A program made the position numbers and the translations under genes. Shown one piece after another: positions 43,807 through 53,809 of a stretch of DNA of 60,739 nucleotides (the stretch's first letter is position 1; each line of letters begins with the position of its first letter). The stretch comes from Oxalobacter formigenes (GTDB taxonomy: Bacteria > Pseudomonadota > Gammaproteobacteria > Burkholderiales > Burkholderiaceae_D): assembly GCA_019424645.1 (NCBI GenBank), contig JAHYZB010000048.1, positions 10,390 to 71,128 of the forward strand. The letters are read 5' to 3'. The notes beneath the pieces are model-generated. The model was not told the DNA's origin, did no database searches, and saw only the letters and a program-made list of their open reading frames with translations.

Positions 43807-45666
43807 TTACTCTTTACCCGAGTCGTCAATCTTTCCGAAACGTTCGACAATGGATGCAATGATGCCATGTTTATCCAATTTGTGCATGGCAAGCAATTGT
43901 CCCACATCACCGTGATCGATGAATTTGTCTGGCAGTCCCAATAGTAGTACCGGGTGGGTCAGTTTTTCTTCTGCAAGTGTTTCCATGACGGCAGAGCCTG
44001 CACCGCCGTGAATGGTTCCCTCTTCAACCGTGACCAGATAGGGATGGGTTTTCGCCATTTCGCAAAGCAATTCCCTGTCGATCGGCTTGACGAAACGCAT
44101 ATTGACGACAGTTGCATCCAGTTCTTCACCAGCAGACAGAGCCGGAGTGACCATGGTACCGAAAGCCAGAATAGCGATATTCTTTCCCTTGCGAAGGATT
44201 TCCCCCTTGCCAAGCGGGAGTGCAGACAATTCTTTTTCAGGCTGGACGCCGATTCCGGCACCACGGGGATAACGTACTGCAGCGGGACCATTATGAAGAT
44301 AAGCTGTCGTCAGCATCTGGCGGGCTTCATTTTCACTGGATGGAGCCATGACAACCATATTCGGGATGCAACGAAGATAGGCCATATCGTAATTGCCCGC
44401 GTGGGTTGCACCGTCAGCACCGACAAGGCCTGAACGATCCAGCGCAAATGTCACATCCAGGTTTTGCAGGGCGACATCATGAATCAGCTGGTCATATGCC
44501 CTTTGCAGGAAAGTGGAATAGATGGCCACGACAGGTTTCAGACCTTCACAGGCCAGTCCTGCGGCGAAAGTAACGGCATGTTGTTCAGCGATACCTACAT
44601 CAAAAAAGCGGTCAGGATAATCTTTTGCGAACTGAACCATTCCCGAGCCTTCTTTCATGGCCGGGGTAATGCCGATCAGTTTTTCATCTTCGGCGGCCAT
44701 ATCGCATAACCAGTTGCCGAATATATCGGCATAGGTGGGTTTGGTAACTACAGCCGGTTTGATCCCTTCTTCAGGACAGAATTTGCCCAGACCGTGATAC
44801 AGAATGGGATCGGCCTCGGCCAGTTTGTAGCCATGACCTTTTTTTGTCACGATATGCAGGAACTGGGGTCCTTTTCTTTCCTTGAGATTTTGTAGGGTGG
44901 GAACCAGCGCTTCCAGATCATGGCCGTCAATTGGCCCGATGTAATTGAAGCCGAATTCCTCGAACAGGGTTGTCGGAGCGATCATGCTCTTGGCGTGTTC
45001 CTCGAATTTTCGGGCGATATGTCTCATTGGAGCAGGTAAAACCGTCTTGCCGACGTTTTTCGCGGCTGCATAGAATTTGCCGGACATTAACCGTGCGAAG
45101 TAACTATTTAAAGCACCGACAGGTGGGGAAATGGACATGTCGTTATCGTTCAGGATAACCAGCATATTGATGTCGTCATAAACACCAACGTTATTCATGG
45201 CTTCAAAAGCCATTCCACCCGTAATGGCCCCATCTCCGATAACGGCGATGGAATAGGTATCTTCCCCTTTCAGTTTTGCAGCCAGTGCCATTCCCAATGC
45301 GGCAGAAATGGATGTCGAGGAATGGGCTGTGCCGAAAGAATCGAATTCGCTTTCATCCCGTTTGGGAAATCCCGAAAGACCGTTTAACTGGCGAAGCGTA
45401 TTCATCTGGTCTTTGCGACCTGTCAGGATTTTGTGGGCATAACTCTGATGACCCACGTCCCAGATCAGTCTGTCGTTTGGTGTATCGAAAATGTAATGGA
45501 GAGCGATAGCCAGTTCGACTGTCCCCAGATTGGAGGATAAATGTCCTCCCGTTCTGGAAACGGATTGAATGATGTAATCCCGCAATTCATCAGCCAGAAT
45601 CGGTAATTGCAATGCTGGCAGCCGTTTGAGATCAGCAGGACTGTTAATCGTATTCAGCAGCTTCAT
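43807..45666 (-). CDS. dxs: 1-deoxy-D-xylulose-5-phosphate synthase Dxs
   Basis: 619 residues, full length. It condenses pyruvate and glyceraldehyde-3-phosphate, feeding isoprenoid, thiamine and pyridoxal synthesis. The thiamine-diphosphate site is GDGAITGGMAFEAMNN near 151-166, with SSNLGTVELAIALH and IWDVGHQSYAHK before it. The transketolase-like domain has FDVGIAEQHAVTFAAG. The start codon overlaps the ispA stop by one base (TAATG), so translation is coupled. Confidence 0.98.
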   Translation of the reverse strand: MKLLNTINSPADLKRLPALQLPILADELRDYIIQSVSRTGGHLSSNLGTVELAIALHYIFDTPNDRLIWDVGHQSYAHKILTGRKDQMNTLRQLNGLSGFPKRDESEFDSFGTAHSSTSISAALGMALAAKLKGEDTYSIAVIGDGAITGGMAFEAMNNVGVYDDINMLVILNDNDMSISPPVGALNSYFARLMSGKFYAAAKNVGKTVLPAPMRHIARKFEEHAKSMIAPTTLFEEFGFNYIGPIDGHDLEALVPTLQNLKERKGPQFLHIVTKKGHGYKLAEADPILYHGLGKFCPEEGIKPAVVTKPTYADIFGNWLCDMAAEDEKLIGITPAMKEGSGMVQFAKDYPDRFFDVGIAEQHAVTFAAGLACEGLKPVVAIYSTFLQRAYDQLIHDVALQNLDVTFALDRSGLVGADGATHAGNYDMAYLRCIPNMVVMAPSSENEARQMLTTAYLHNGPAAVRYPRGAGIGVQPEKELSALPLGKGEILRKGKNIAILAFGTMVTPALSAGEELDATVVNMRFVKPIDRELLCEMAKTHPYLVTVEEGTIHGGAGSAVMETLAEEKLTHPVLLLGLPDKFIDHGDVGQLLAMHKLDKHGIIASIVERFGKIDDSGKE

Positions 45667-46559
45667 TATTTCTTTCTGCGTACAACCAGATCGGCCAGTT
45701 GACGGAGATAATCCGCTTTTTCATCAAAAATGGAAAGCGCTGCATAAGCGTCATTCCGCAATTTTTCAGCCAGTTGCCGGGATTCTTCCAGTCCCATTAG
45801 TGAAACATAGGTAGGCTTGTTATCAGCGCTGTCTTTACCGGCTGTTTTGCCCAGATCGGCAGAATCTGCCGTAACATCCAGAATATCGTCGACAACCTGA
45901 AAAGCCAGTCCGATGGCCTTTGCATAAGCATTCAAGGCATTTTTTTCCTGTTCTGCCGGAATTTTCGAGCAACAGGCTCCGAGAAGAACGGAAGCGGTCA
46001 AGAGCGCCCCTGTTTTCAAGCGATGCATGTTTTCGAGTTCATTGACTGTCAGGGATTTGCCGACACTGGCCAGATCGATTGCCTGACCCCCACACATACC
46101 CTCTGCACCGGCAGCATGGGATAACAATCTCATCATTTCAACGGTCAAAACCGGGTCGCATTGCTGGTTTGACAAGACGACAAATGCCTGAGCCTGCAAG
46201 GCATCCCCTGCCAGCAGAGCCGTCGCTTCACCAAATTCGACATGAACGGTCGGTTTTCCCCTTCTTAACACGTCATTGTCCATACAGGGCATATCGTCGT
46301 GAACAAGCGAATAGGCATGAATCATTTCAACAGCTGCAGCTGCACGGGCAAGAGTAGACATTTCAGCGTCGAAAAGATTGCCTGTGGCAAAAACCAGTAA
46401 TGGGCGAATACGTTTTCCACCATCCAGTACAGCATATCGCATGGATTCATGCAGTGAAGAAGAAAAAAGTTTTCCTTTCGGTAACAGACTGGAAAGCGTT
46501 TCTTCCATCGTTGACTGGACGTTACGCATCCAATCGTCAAAACTGGCGGGTACGGTCAT
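45666..46559 (-). CDS. ispA: Farnesyl/geranyl diphosphate synthase IspA
   Basis: 297 residues. It elongates DMAPP with IPP. The first Asp-rich motif is LVHDDMPCMDNDVLRRGKPT, the second VVDDILD. The N-terminal part has the KRIRPLLVF signature. It overlaps xseB and dxs by one base each, forming xseB-ispA-dxs, a conserved isoprenoid operon. Confidence 0.97.
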   Translation of the reverse strand: MTVPASFDDWMRNVQSTMEETLSSLLPKGKLFSSSLHESMRYAVLDGGKRIRPLLVFATGNLFDAEMSTLARAAAAVEMIHAYSLVHDDMPCMDNDVLRRGKPTVHVEFGEATALLAGDALQAQAFVVLSNQQCDPVLTVEMMRLLSHAAGAEGMCGGQAIDLASVGKSLTVNELENMHRLKTGALLTASVLLGACCSKIPAEQEKNALNAYAKAIGLAFQVVDDILDVTADSADLGKTAGKDSADNKPTYVSLMGLEESRQLAEKLRNDAYAALSIFDEKADYLRQLADLVVRRKK

Positions 46560-46807
46560 TATTCGATATCACTTTTGTCGGAAGAGAAAGGCTTCAGCAA
46601 TTCCTTGTCAAGGATCTTGATCTGGTTTTCCACCTTCTCGAGTCGGGATGTACACAACTGAACGAGTTCAACTCCCTTTTTGTAGGCGGCAATCGATTCT
46701 TCGAGAGGCAATTCGCCCGCTTCGAGTCTGGACACCAGCGATCCGAGTTCGGCAATGGCATCTTCAAAAGACATTTCGTCTTTTCGGTCCTGATTTTCTG
46801 TCGTCAT
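46559..46807 (-). CDS. xseB: Exodeoxyribonuclease VII small subunit XseB
   Basis: 82 residues of coiled-coil type: MSFEDAIAELGSLVSRLEAG, ELPLEESIAAYKKGVEL and CTSRLEKVENQIKIL, the family signature, with a 12-residue charged N-terminal extension before MSFED. A start at that Met (46771) is possible. It partners XseA, which is not in the window. It is the first gene of the isoprenoid operon. Confidence 0.94.
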   Translation of the reverse strand: MTTENQDRKDEMSFEDAIAELGSLVSRLEAGELPLEESIAAYKKGVELVQLCTSRLEKVENQIKILDKELLKPFSSDKSDIE

Positions 46808-47041
46808 AATTAAGAGAGAAAAAATACAGTTTAATTAAGCCGTTATTATACCCTTCAAGCGTTTTCAGACTGCGGTTTTCTGTGTTTTAAAGCAGAGAAA
46901 TGAATTTCTGCTGCTATACGATCCGGCTTTGACTGCCAGCCTTTCCCACCTTGATTTGGAAAGTAAAACTTGTCAAAGAACCAAATCGGTATAAGATCAC
47001 AGTTTCTGACTTTTTGTTTTTTATTCTTTTCAGGTTTTTTC

Positions 47042-47995
47042 ATGCAGTCTCTCTGGATGCTCGTTGCTGCTTTTGTATTTTCGCTGATGGCAGTGTGCGT
47101 CAAGCTTGTCTCCGATACCTATTCCACTCCTGAAATCGTCATGTACCGCAGCATGATCGGAGCTATTTTTCTTTTTTGCATGGTGCTGGTTAAAGGTGGT
47201 TCGTTTAAAACGAAATATCCGCTTCAGCATCTCTGGCGGGGAACGGTGGGTGCAACCGCGTTCGGCTTGTGGTTTTTTTCCATGTCGCAATTGCCACTGG
47301 CGACGTCGATTACCTTAAATTACATGTCGCCGATCTGGATCGCTGCAATCCTCTTTGGAATAGGTCTGTTCCATGGCCGGCTCCAGTTTGAATGGCGACT
47401 GGCCTGCGCAATCGTTGCCAGTTTTATTGGCATATTTATTCTCTTGCAGCCGACTCTGGCAGAAGACCAGTGGCTGGGTGCCCTGATCGCTTTTATTTCA
47501 GGCATTCTGGCGGCACTGGCGTATTTGCAGGTAAAGCATCTGGGCAATCTGGGCGAGCCGGAATATAGGGTTGTGTTTTACTTCTGCGTTATTGGTACCG
47601 TGGGTGGTGCGATTATGGCTGTTGTCGCGGCTCATATGCCTGGAGGCGATGGCATTCCTTTTCACGGGCATTCACTTTTGAGCGTTTTTTATCTCGTTTT
47701 CATCGGCGTGTCTGCTGCACTCGGCCAGATGGCCATGACGCGGGCGTACCATCTGGGGAATACGCTTGTCACAGCCAATCTCCAATATTCGGGCATTGTT
47801 TTTTCCTGTATATGGGGATTGCTGATATGGAACGATACCTTGAGCTGGCTGGGATGGCTTGGAATTGCCATCATTATTGCCAGTGGGGTCACCACGACGT
47901 TTTTCGACGTGCGTCATCGCATGGCCACAACTGCGGCCACGTATAACGCGGCACGCAAAAAGTTGTCAAAAAAAAGTCAGCCCGAAAAAGCCTGA
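47042..47995 (+). CDS. EamA/DMT-superfamily transporter
   Basis: 317 residues from the ATG at 47042, with CAGG 8 bases before it. An earlier in-frame ATG at 46970 gives a non-family basic leader and is rejected. There are about ten hydrophobic segments in two EamA repeats; the second has ALGQMAMTRAYHLGNTLV and the first LPLATSITLNYMSPIW, as in YdcZ/RhaT-like permeases of this family. It ends in a basic tail. The substrate is unknown. It is convergent with polA, with 5 bases between them. Confidence 0.9.
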   Translation: MQSLWMLVAAFVFSLMAVCVKLVSDTYSTPEIVMYRSMIGAIFLFCMVLVKGGSFKTKYPLQHLWRGTVGATAFGLWFFSMSQLPLATSITLNYMSPIWIAAILFGIGLFHGRLQFEWRLACAIVASFIGIFILLQPTLAEDQWLGALIAFISGILAALAYLQVKHLGNLGEPEYRVVFYFCVIGTVGGAIMAVVAAHMPGGDGIPFHGHSLLSVFYLVFIGVSAALGQMAMTRAYHLGNTLVTANLQYSGIVFSCIWGLLIWNDTLSWLGWLGIAIIIASGVTTTFFDVRHRMATTAATYNAARKKLSKKSQPEKA

Positions 47996-48000
47996 TATTT

Positions 48001-50745
48001 CTAATGGGCCTGATCCCAGTTGTCCCCAACGCCAACTTCGGCAATCAACGGGACTTTCAGTGTAGCGACCTGTGCCATCAGTTCGGGCAGTTTTTCACGG
48101 ACTAGCGCCAGTTCTTTTTCCGGCACATCCAGAACCAGTTCATCATGAACCTGCATGATCAGTTTTGAATCCAGTTTTTCGGATTCCAGCCAGTCCTGAA
48201 CAGCGATCATCGACAATTTGATAATGTCGGCAGCCGTTCCCTGCATCGGCGCATTAATGGCCGCTCTTTCCGCAGCCTGACGGCGGGGGCCGTTTGGCGA
48301 ATTGATTTCCGGCAGCCACAGCCTTCTTCCGAAAACCGTTTCGACGTAACCCTGCTCACGGGCCAGCTGGCGGGTATCGTCCATATAACGGGCGACACCG
48401 GGATAGCGCTCAAAGTAACGGTCGATATAGTTTTTGGCGTCCGAGCGGGAAATACCGAGATTGGAGGCGACCCCAAAAGCGCTCATGCCATAAATGAGAC
48501 CGAAATTGATGACCTTGGCATAACGTCTCTGATCGGATGTGACTTCCGGCGGAGTGATGTCGAATATTTCGGAGGCCGTTGCACGATGGACGTCCTGACC
48601 GTCATGGAAAGCTTTCAATAAGCTGGCATCGTCGGAAAGATGCGCCATGATCCTGAGTTCAATTTGCGAATAATCGGCGGAAATGATTTTGTTTCCGGGT
48701 GAAGCGATAAATGCTTCACGGATTCGCCTGCCCTCTTCCGAACGGATCGGAATGTTTTGCAGATTAGGGTCGTTCGATGCCAGCCGTCCGGTGACAGCTA
48801 CCGCCTGTGCGTAATTCGTATGAACGCGTCCGGTTTCCGGATTGACCATTCTCGGCAATTTATCGGTATAAGTCGTTTTCAGTTTCGACATCCCGCGGTA
48901 ATTCAGAATGATTTTCGGGAGCGGGAAATCTTCAGCCAGTTTTTCCAGCACTTCTTCACTTGTCGATGGAGCGCCTGAAGGTGTTTTCTTGATCATCGGC
49001 AGTTTGAGCTTGTCAAAAAGCAGTTCACCCAATTGTTTCGGCGAATTGAGATTGAAAGGCTGTCCTGCCGCTTCATAGGCATTTTCCTGCAGACTGTCCA
49101 TTTTAAGGCCCAGTTCCTGCGATTGCTTGTCCAGTTTGCCGACATCGATCAATACGCCATTGCGTTCCATTTTCTGAAGGACTATGGACGTCGGGATTTC
49201 GATCTTTTCATAGATAAAGCGAAGGCCGTCGTTTTCTTTCAGGCGGGGCCACATGGATTGATGAAGCTGCAAGGTAACGTCGGCATTCTCTGCGGCGTAA
49301 TTGGTTGCGACATCGATAGCGATTTCATCAAATCCGATTTGCGAAGCACCCTTGCCGCAGATATCGGTGTAGCTGACCGGTTTGTAATCCAGAAACCTTT
49401 CCGACAGACTGTCCATGTCATGTCGCCTGTGCGATTCGAGAACGTAGGATTCCAGCAGGGTATCGTGAACAATGCCTTGCAGCCGGATACCATAATTGGC
49501 AAGCACATGGCTGTCATACTTGAGATTCTGGCCGACTTTTGGTTTTTTCGGGTTTTCCAGCCAGGGTTTCATCTTGTCGAGGACGAATTGGAGTGGCAGC
49601 TGCCCGCTTTGTTCCATGCTGTGATGGGCGAGAGGAATATAAGCGGCTTGACCGGGTTCGACGGAGAGGGAAATTCCGACGAGTTTTGCGACCATGACAT
49701 CGAGTGATGTCGTTTCCGTATCGATAGCCGTCAGATCAGCCTTGTCGATTTTTTCAAGCCACTTTTCAAGTTGGGTTTCAGTCAGGACGGTTTCATATTC
49801 CTTGTCACTGATGAATCCTGATTTTTTTTCTTCCGGCTCATCAAACAATGCAATCTGTCCTGCCGCTTTTGGTGTTTCATCACGTGTCACATTCAGCTCT
49901 TTTGCCCAGCTTTTGAAACCGAAACGCTCGAAAGCTTTTTTCAGGCCGTCGGTATTTTCCGGTTTTTTGACCAGCGAAGTGTCGATGGAGACGAATTTTT
50001 CCGGCAGTTCGCAATTCGTCCGGATTCTGACCAGTTCGTGCGCCTGCGGAAGCCAGTCCAGCGACTGTCTCAGATTTTCACCGACGGCTCCGGTAATGTT
50101 TTGTGCGTTTTCGATGACGCCGTCGAGGGACTGGTATTGAGTCAGCCATTTGACGGCCGTTTTAGGCCCAACCTTGGCAACACCCGGCACATTGTCGGAT
50201 GTATCGCCGATCAGGGAAAGATAATCGACAATTCGTTCAGGAGGTACGCCGAACTTCTTGATGACACCTTCCCTGTCCAGCACTTCATTATTCATGGTGT
50301 TGACGAGCGTGACCTTGTCATCGACCAGCTGGGACATATCCTTGTCGCCGGTTGAAACGATCGTATCGAAGCCGTCTTCATGCGCCTTGACTGTCAGTGT
50401 GCCGATAACATCATCCGCTTCAACGCCTTCCACCTGCAAAATTGGCCAGCCCAGCATATCGACGAGCTCGAGAATATGGCCTGTCTGTTCCACCAGATCG
50501 TCAGGCATGGCTGCCCTGTTCGCCTTGTATTCCTGATAGAGATCATTGCGGAATGTTTTACCCTTTGCGTCAAATATACAGGCACTGTATGCTGTGGGAT
50601 AATCTTTCTGCAACCGGCGAAGCATGTTCAGAAAACCGTAAATGGCTCCTGTAGGTTCCCCTGCAGAGTTGCGAAGGTCTGGCAATGCATGATAGGCGCG
50701 GTAAAGATAACTGGAACCGTCAACTAATAACAAAAGTTTGTTCAT
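48001..50745 (-). CDS. polA: DNA polymerase I
   Basis: 914 residues with all three activities intact by motif. The 5' nuclease domain (1-290) has LLVDGSSYLYRAYHALP and VEGVEADDVIGTL. The proofreading domain has DTETTSLD at 342-349 with both acidic ligands. The polymerase domain has DYSQIELRIMAHLS, RRYAKVINFGLIYGM and MQVHDELVLDV. It fills gaps and removes RNA primers. The start codon abuts the start of the divergent LOG-family gene with no base between. Confidence 0.98.
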   Translation of the reverse strand: MNKLLLLVDGSSYLYRAYHALPDLRNSAGEPTGAIYGFLNMLRRLQKDYPTAYSACIFDAKGKTFRNDLYQEYKANRAAMPDDLVEQTGHILELVDMLGWPILQVEGVEADDVIGTLTVKAHEDGFDTIVSTGDKDMSQLVDDKVTLVNTMNNEVLDREGVIKKFGVPPERIVDYLSLIGDTSDNVPGVAKVGPKTAVKWLTQYQSLDGVIENAQNITGAVGENLRQSLDWLPQAHELVRIRTNCELPEKFVSIDTSLVKKPENTDGLKKAFERFGFKSWAKELNVTRDETPKAAGQIALFDEPEEKKSGFISDKEYETVLTETQLEKWLEKIDKADLTAIDTETTSLDVMVAKLVGISLSVEPGQAAYIPLAHHSMEQSGQLPLQFVLDKMKPWLENPKKPKVGQNLKYDSHVLANYGIRLQGIVHDTLLESYVLESHRRHDMDSLSERFLDYKPVSYTDICGKGASQIGFDEIAIDVATNYAAENADVTLQLHQSMWPRLKENDGLRFIYEKIEIPTSIVLQKMERNGVLIDVGKLDKQSQELGLKMDSLQENAYEAAGQPFNLNSPKQLGELLFDKLKLPMIKKTPSGAPSTSEEVLEKLAEDFPLPKIILNYRGMSKLKTTYTDKLPRMVNPETGRVHTNYAQAVAVTGRLASNDPNLQNIPIRSEEGRRIREAFIASPGNKIISADYSQIELRIMAHLSDDASLLKAFHDGQDVHRATASEIFDITPPEVTSDQRRYAKVINFGLIYGMSAFGVASNLGISRSDAKNYIDRYFERYPGVARYMDDTRQLAREQGYVETVFGRRLWLPEINSPNGPRRQAAERAAINAPMQGTAADIIKLSMIAVQDWLESEKLDSKLIMQVHDELVLDVPEKELALVREKLPELMAQVATLKVPLIAEVGVGDNWDQAH

Positions 50746-51483
50746 ATGGAAGAAAACTCAAAAAGCGCGCAAAAGCTGCACGAAATAACTGACGTCAATT
50801 ATGCAACGATTTTGAAGGCACGAGAATCGTGGAGCATGTTCTCCATTATGTCAGAGTTTATCGAATCGACAGAGAGACTCTCTGAAATAAATCCTGCCGT
50901 AACGATTTTCGGGTCCGCCCGGCTCCATCCCGACAATCCTTACTACATTAAATGTATGGAATTGGCGAGGCGACTGTCCGACGCCGGTTTTGCGGTCATA
51001 TCAGGAGGTGGTCCCGGCATTATGGCTGCGGCCAATCGGGGCGCTTATGAAGGAAAATCGCTATCGGTTGGACTGAATATCGAATTGCCACAGGAACAGG
51101 CGCCCAATCGCTGGCAAAATGTTTCTTTGAACTACAGACACTTCTTTGCAAGAAAAGTTGCGTTTGCCAAATATGCCGATGCATTTGTCCTTTTCCCGGG
51201 TGGTTTCGGAACGCTGGACGAAATGAGCGAGGTGCTTACCCTGATCCAGACCGGGAAATCCCGCCGTATTCCGGTGATACTCGTCGGCAGCAAATTCTGG
51301 GAAGGCTTCATGAAATGGCTTGCCGACACCATGCTTGCCGAAGAAATGATCCACAAGGAAGATCTCGACCTGATGCAGGTTATCGATGACGTTGACAAGG
51401 TTATAGGAGCCATTTTCACGTTTTATGAAAAACGCGCTATCGGTCCTTCCGACGAAGAAAGACAGAAAATGCTTTACCTGTAA
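50746..51483 (+). CDS. LOG-family protein (TIGR00730-like)
   Basis: 245 residues. The Rossmann-like fold has TIFGSARLHPDNPYY near 53-67, ISGGGPGIMAAANRGA near 85-100 and the catalytic-type PGGFGTLDEMSEVLTL near 147-162. Members hydrolyse nucleotide 5'-monophosphates, and some release cytokinin bases from ribotides; the actual substrate here is not known. The ATG at 50746 directly abuts the polA start (CATATG) so there is no room for a ribosome site outside polA. No better internal start precedes the conserved region. A short leaderless transcript or a promoter inside polA is implied. Confidence 0.88.
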   Translation: MEENSKSAQKLHEITDVNYATILKARESWSMFSIMSEFIESTERLSEINPAVTIFGSARLHPDNPYYIKCMELARRLSDAGFAVISGGGPGIMAAANRGAYEGKSLSVGLNIELPQEQAPNRWQNVSLNYRHFFARKVAFAKYADAFVLFPGGFGTLDEMSEVLTLIQTGKSRRIPVILVGSKFWEGFMKWLADTMLAEEMIHKEDLDLMQVIDDVDKVIGAIFTFYEKRAIGPSDEERQKMLYL

Positions 51484-51537
51484 AACTCATCCCTTTGTTA
51501 CAATAGCAGCATTCATTTACTTTAAGGTGCCACAACC

Positions 51538-51951
51538 ATGTCAGTTCTTTTTCACTTCAGAAAAACCATAGCGTTGGTCGCGCTTGCGGTAACGTCTGTG
51601 GCTGTGGGACAGGAAGTTCAGCAGAGGGCTCCGGCTTCCGATCTTGAAATAATCGACGAAGTCGATCAGCCGGCCATTACCATTCGCAAACCGGATACGA
51701 CAGGCGAAATTACCGAAAAACGTCAGGGTGGCATGGTTGAGGAAATCAAGGTGAAAAGCGGTCCAAGCACCTATTACCTTTATCCGAACGGCCCGAATGG
51801 TGTTCCAGGTTCTTTCATGAGCAATGAAGTCAGGCCGGCTCTTTTCCGCGTCCACGAATTCGATGTCGGTGAAAAGAAACAGGATGAAAACAAGGAACAG
51901 GCGCAGGAATCACTGAATGCACCGGCATTGCCGCCTCCTTCGATGAAGTGA
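51538..51951 (+). CDS. Secreted DUF2782-family protein
   Basis: 137 residues. A signal peptide (MSVLFHFRKTIALVALAVTS, cleavage near VAVGQ) is followed by a small beta domain with EEIKVKSGPSTYYLYPNGPN and RPALFRVHEFDV, which fits the DUF2782 family next to thrB in betaproteobacteria. The C-terminal tail is rich in Glu, Gln and Pro. Function unknown; periplasmic. TACAAT near 51503 can serve as its -10, and AAGGTG lies about 10 bases before the start. Confidence 0.85.
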   Translation: MSVLFHFRKTIALVALAVTSVAVGQEVQQRAPASDLEIIDEVDQPAITIRKPDTTGEITEKRQGGMVEEIKVKSGPSTYYLYPNGPNGVPGSFMSNEVRPALFRVHEFDVGEKKQDENKEQAQESLNAPALPPPSMK

Positions 51952-51994
51952 AGCGGTATTTGACCTCGAATCAAGTTAATCACGATTACATCTC

Positions 51995-52954
51995 ATGGCA
52001 GTTTTTACATCGGTCAGTTTGCAGGATCTGACTCCCTGGATTTCATCCTTTTCCCTGGGGCAGGTTCACAGTATCAAAGGGATCAGTTCCGGCATTGAAA
52101 ACAGTAATTTTTTTGTCAGGACCGATAAAGGTGAGTATGTACTTACTCTCTTTGAAAAGTTGACTGCAGAAGAACTTCCGTTTTATCTGAATCTCATGCA
52201 GCATCTGGCACTAAAAGGGATCAAGGTGGCAGCGCCTGTCCCCGACAGGGATGGACGGATTCTGCACTTACTATGCGGTAAACCGGCATCTCTGGTCACC
52301 AAACTGGAAGGCGACTGGCAGCCGGAACCTAAACCGGTTCATTGCGCAGAAGTCGGTGACATGATGGCGAAAATGCATTTGGCCGGACGGAATTATCCTC
52401 TGGAGCAACCCAATTTGCGAGGCATCGACTGGTGGAGAAAAACCGCTCCACTGGTTCAGGATTATCTTCCTGTTGAAGCGTCCCTTTTTCTTCAAAATGA
52501 AATGCGTTTTCAGGAAGAATTTGCCGATTCGGATCTTTACTGGAAATTGTTTCGGGGACCGATTCATGCCGACCTGTTCCGCAATAATGTCATGTTCAAC
52601 GGCGACAAGCTGTCCGGTTTTTTTGATTTTTATTTTGCCGGTTGTGATATCTGGTTGTTCGACGTGGCTGTTGCCATCAACGACTGGTGCATCGATCTTG
52701 AAACGGGTGAGTTCGATGACACTCGCGTCAGGGCATTTCTTGATGCCTATCATGCCGTGCGCCCTTTCACACTTGACGAATGCGCTGGATGGAAAGCAAT
52801 ATTGAGGGGCGCAGCCTTGCGGTTCTGGTTATCCCGACTGTACGACTACTATTTGCCTCGTGAGGCTGAAATGCTGACGCCTCATGATCCCCGTCATTTT
52901 GAACGTATTTTGAGATTACGGGTCAATAAACCTGCCCCTGAACTGATTGCATGA
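51995..52954 (+). CDS. thrB: Homoserine kinase ThrB (aminoglycoside-kinase fold)
   Basis: 319 residues. It phosphorylates homoserine for threonine synthesis. This is the type of homoserine kinase with the APH/choline-kinase fold: an N-terminal FSLGQVHSIKGISSGIENSN, the catalytic loop GPIHADLFRNNVMF near 188-201 and the metal segment FFDFYFAGCDIWLFDVA. The start MAVFTSVSLQDLTPWI is the family's. The last four bases overlap the next gene. Confidence 0.95.
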   Translation: MAVFTSVSLQDLTPWISSFSLGQVHSIKGISSGIENSNFFVRTDKGEYVLTLFEKLTAEELPFYLNLMQHLALKGIKVAAPVPDRDGRILHLLCGKPASLVTKLEGDWQPEPKPVHCAEVGDMMAKMHLAGRNYPLEQPNLRGIDWWRKTAPLVQDYLPVEASLFLQNEMRFQEEFADSDLYWKLFRGPIHADLFRNNVMFNGDKLSGFFDFYFAGCDIWLFDVAVAINDWCIDLETGEFDDTRVRAFLDAYHAVRPFTLDECAGWKAILRGAALRFWLSRLYDYYLPREAEMLTPHDPRHFERILRLRVNKPAPELIA

Positions 52955-53715
52955 ATTCGATTACAGCTAAAACAGGCTTCACATGGATCGTGAACGGTTA
53001 CGGTATTTTCCGTCAAAGACCGTTTTTACTGACCAACCTCTTTTTTGGCTATATGATCGGTCTGATGATCCTCGGTGTCATTCCTTTCATCGGCCAGATT
53101 CTCCCGATCGTAGTGATACCGCTGTTTTCATTTCTGTTCATGCAAGCCTGTTACAAAATCGATTCGGACACATACGTTTCATTCCGGGATCTTTTTAATA
53201 TCTTCAATCGGCAGACAGTGAACCGACTGCTGCTGCTGGGCAGTTTTTATCTATTGTATATATTATTGTTAGCCGTCATTGCCATATGGATTGACGGGGG
53301 TCTTCTGCTGGGTACGCTTTCCCAACAGACCCAGCAGGAACTGACTTCATCGCAGCAGACAAAATTAATGCTGACACTGGTTCTGGTCATTGCGCTTTAT
53401 ATCCCCTTTACCATGGCAATCTGGTTTGCAACCCCTTTGATCGGCTGGCAAAAGATGAGTATCGGAAAAGCCATCTTTTTCAGTTTTTTTGCCGTTCTCC
53501 GTTCCTTAAAAGCGTTTCTTGTTTACATTTTCTGCTGGCTGGTGCTCGGAATGTTTACGCCGGTCATTCTCGGAAGTGTTCTGATCCTGATGGGATTCCA
53601 GAATCTGGCGATGTTTGTCATGATGATCTTGTCCGTCGTCCTGAGTATTCTGGCATATTGTTCTTTTTATCCCACGTATAAAGACGTTTTCGGGCAGCCA
53701 GATACCGACAATTGA
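52951..53715 (+). CDS. BPSS1780-family membrane protein
   Basis: 254 residues with about five or six hydrophobic segments. It starts MNSITAKTGFTWIVNGYGIF, then RQRPFLLTNLFFGYMIGL and IPFIGQILPIVVIPLFSF, matching the BPSS1780 family of betaproteobacteria, whose function is unknown. It overlaps thrB by four bases (ATGA), so the two are co-translated. argB follows after 94 bases. Confidence 0.85.
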   Translation: MNSITAKTGFTWIVNGYGIFRQRPFLLTNLFFGYMIGLMILGVIPFIGQILPIVVIPLFSFLFMQACYKIDSDTYVSFRDLFNIFNRQTVNRLLLLGSFYLLYILLLAVIAIWIDGGLLLGTLSQQTQQELTSSQQTKLMLTLVLVIALYIPFTMAIWFATPLIGWQKMSIGKAIFFSFFAVLRSLKAFLVYIFCWLVLGMFTPVILGSVLILMGFQNLAMFVMMILSVVLSILAYCSFYPTYKDVFGQPDTDN

Positions 53716-53809
53716 TCATTTTTGAATTTTAAACGGTAAAATTCTCCTTTATCCCCCTTTCGCCAATCCATTTTTTCATGCCTTCTTCAAGAGGCTGTGA
53801 GGAATTCAA

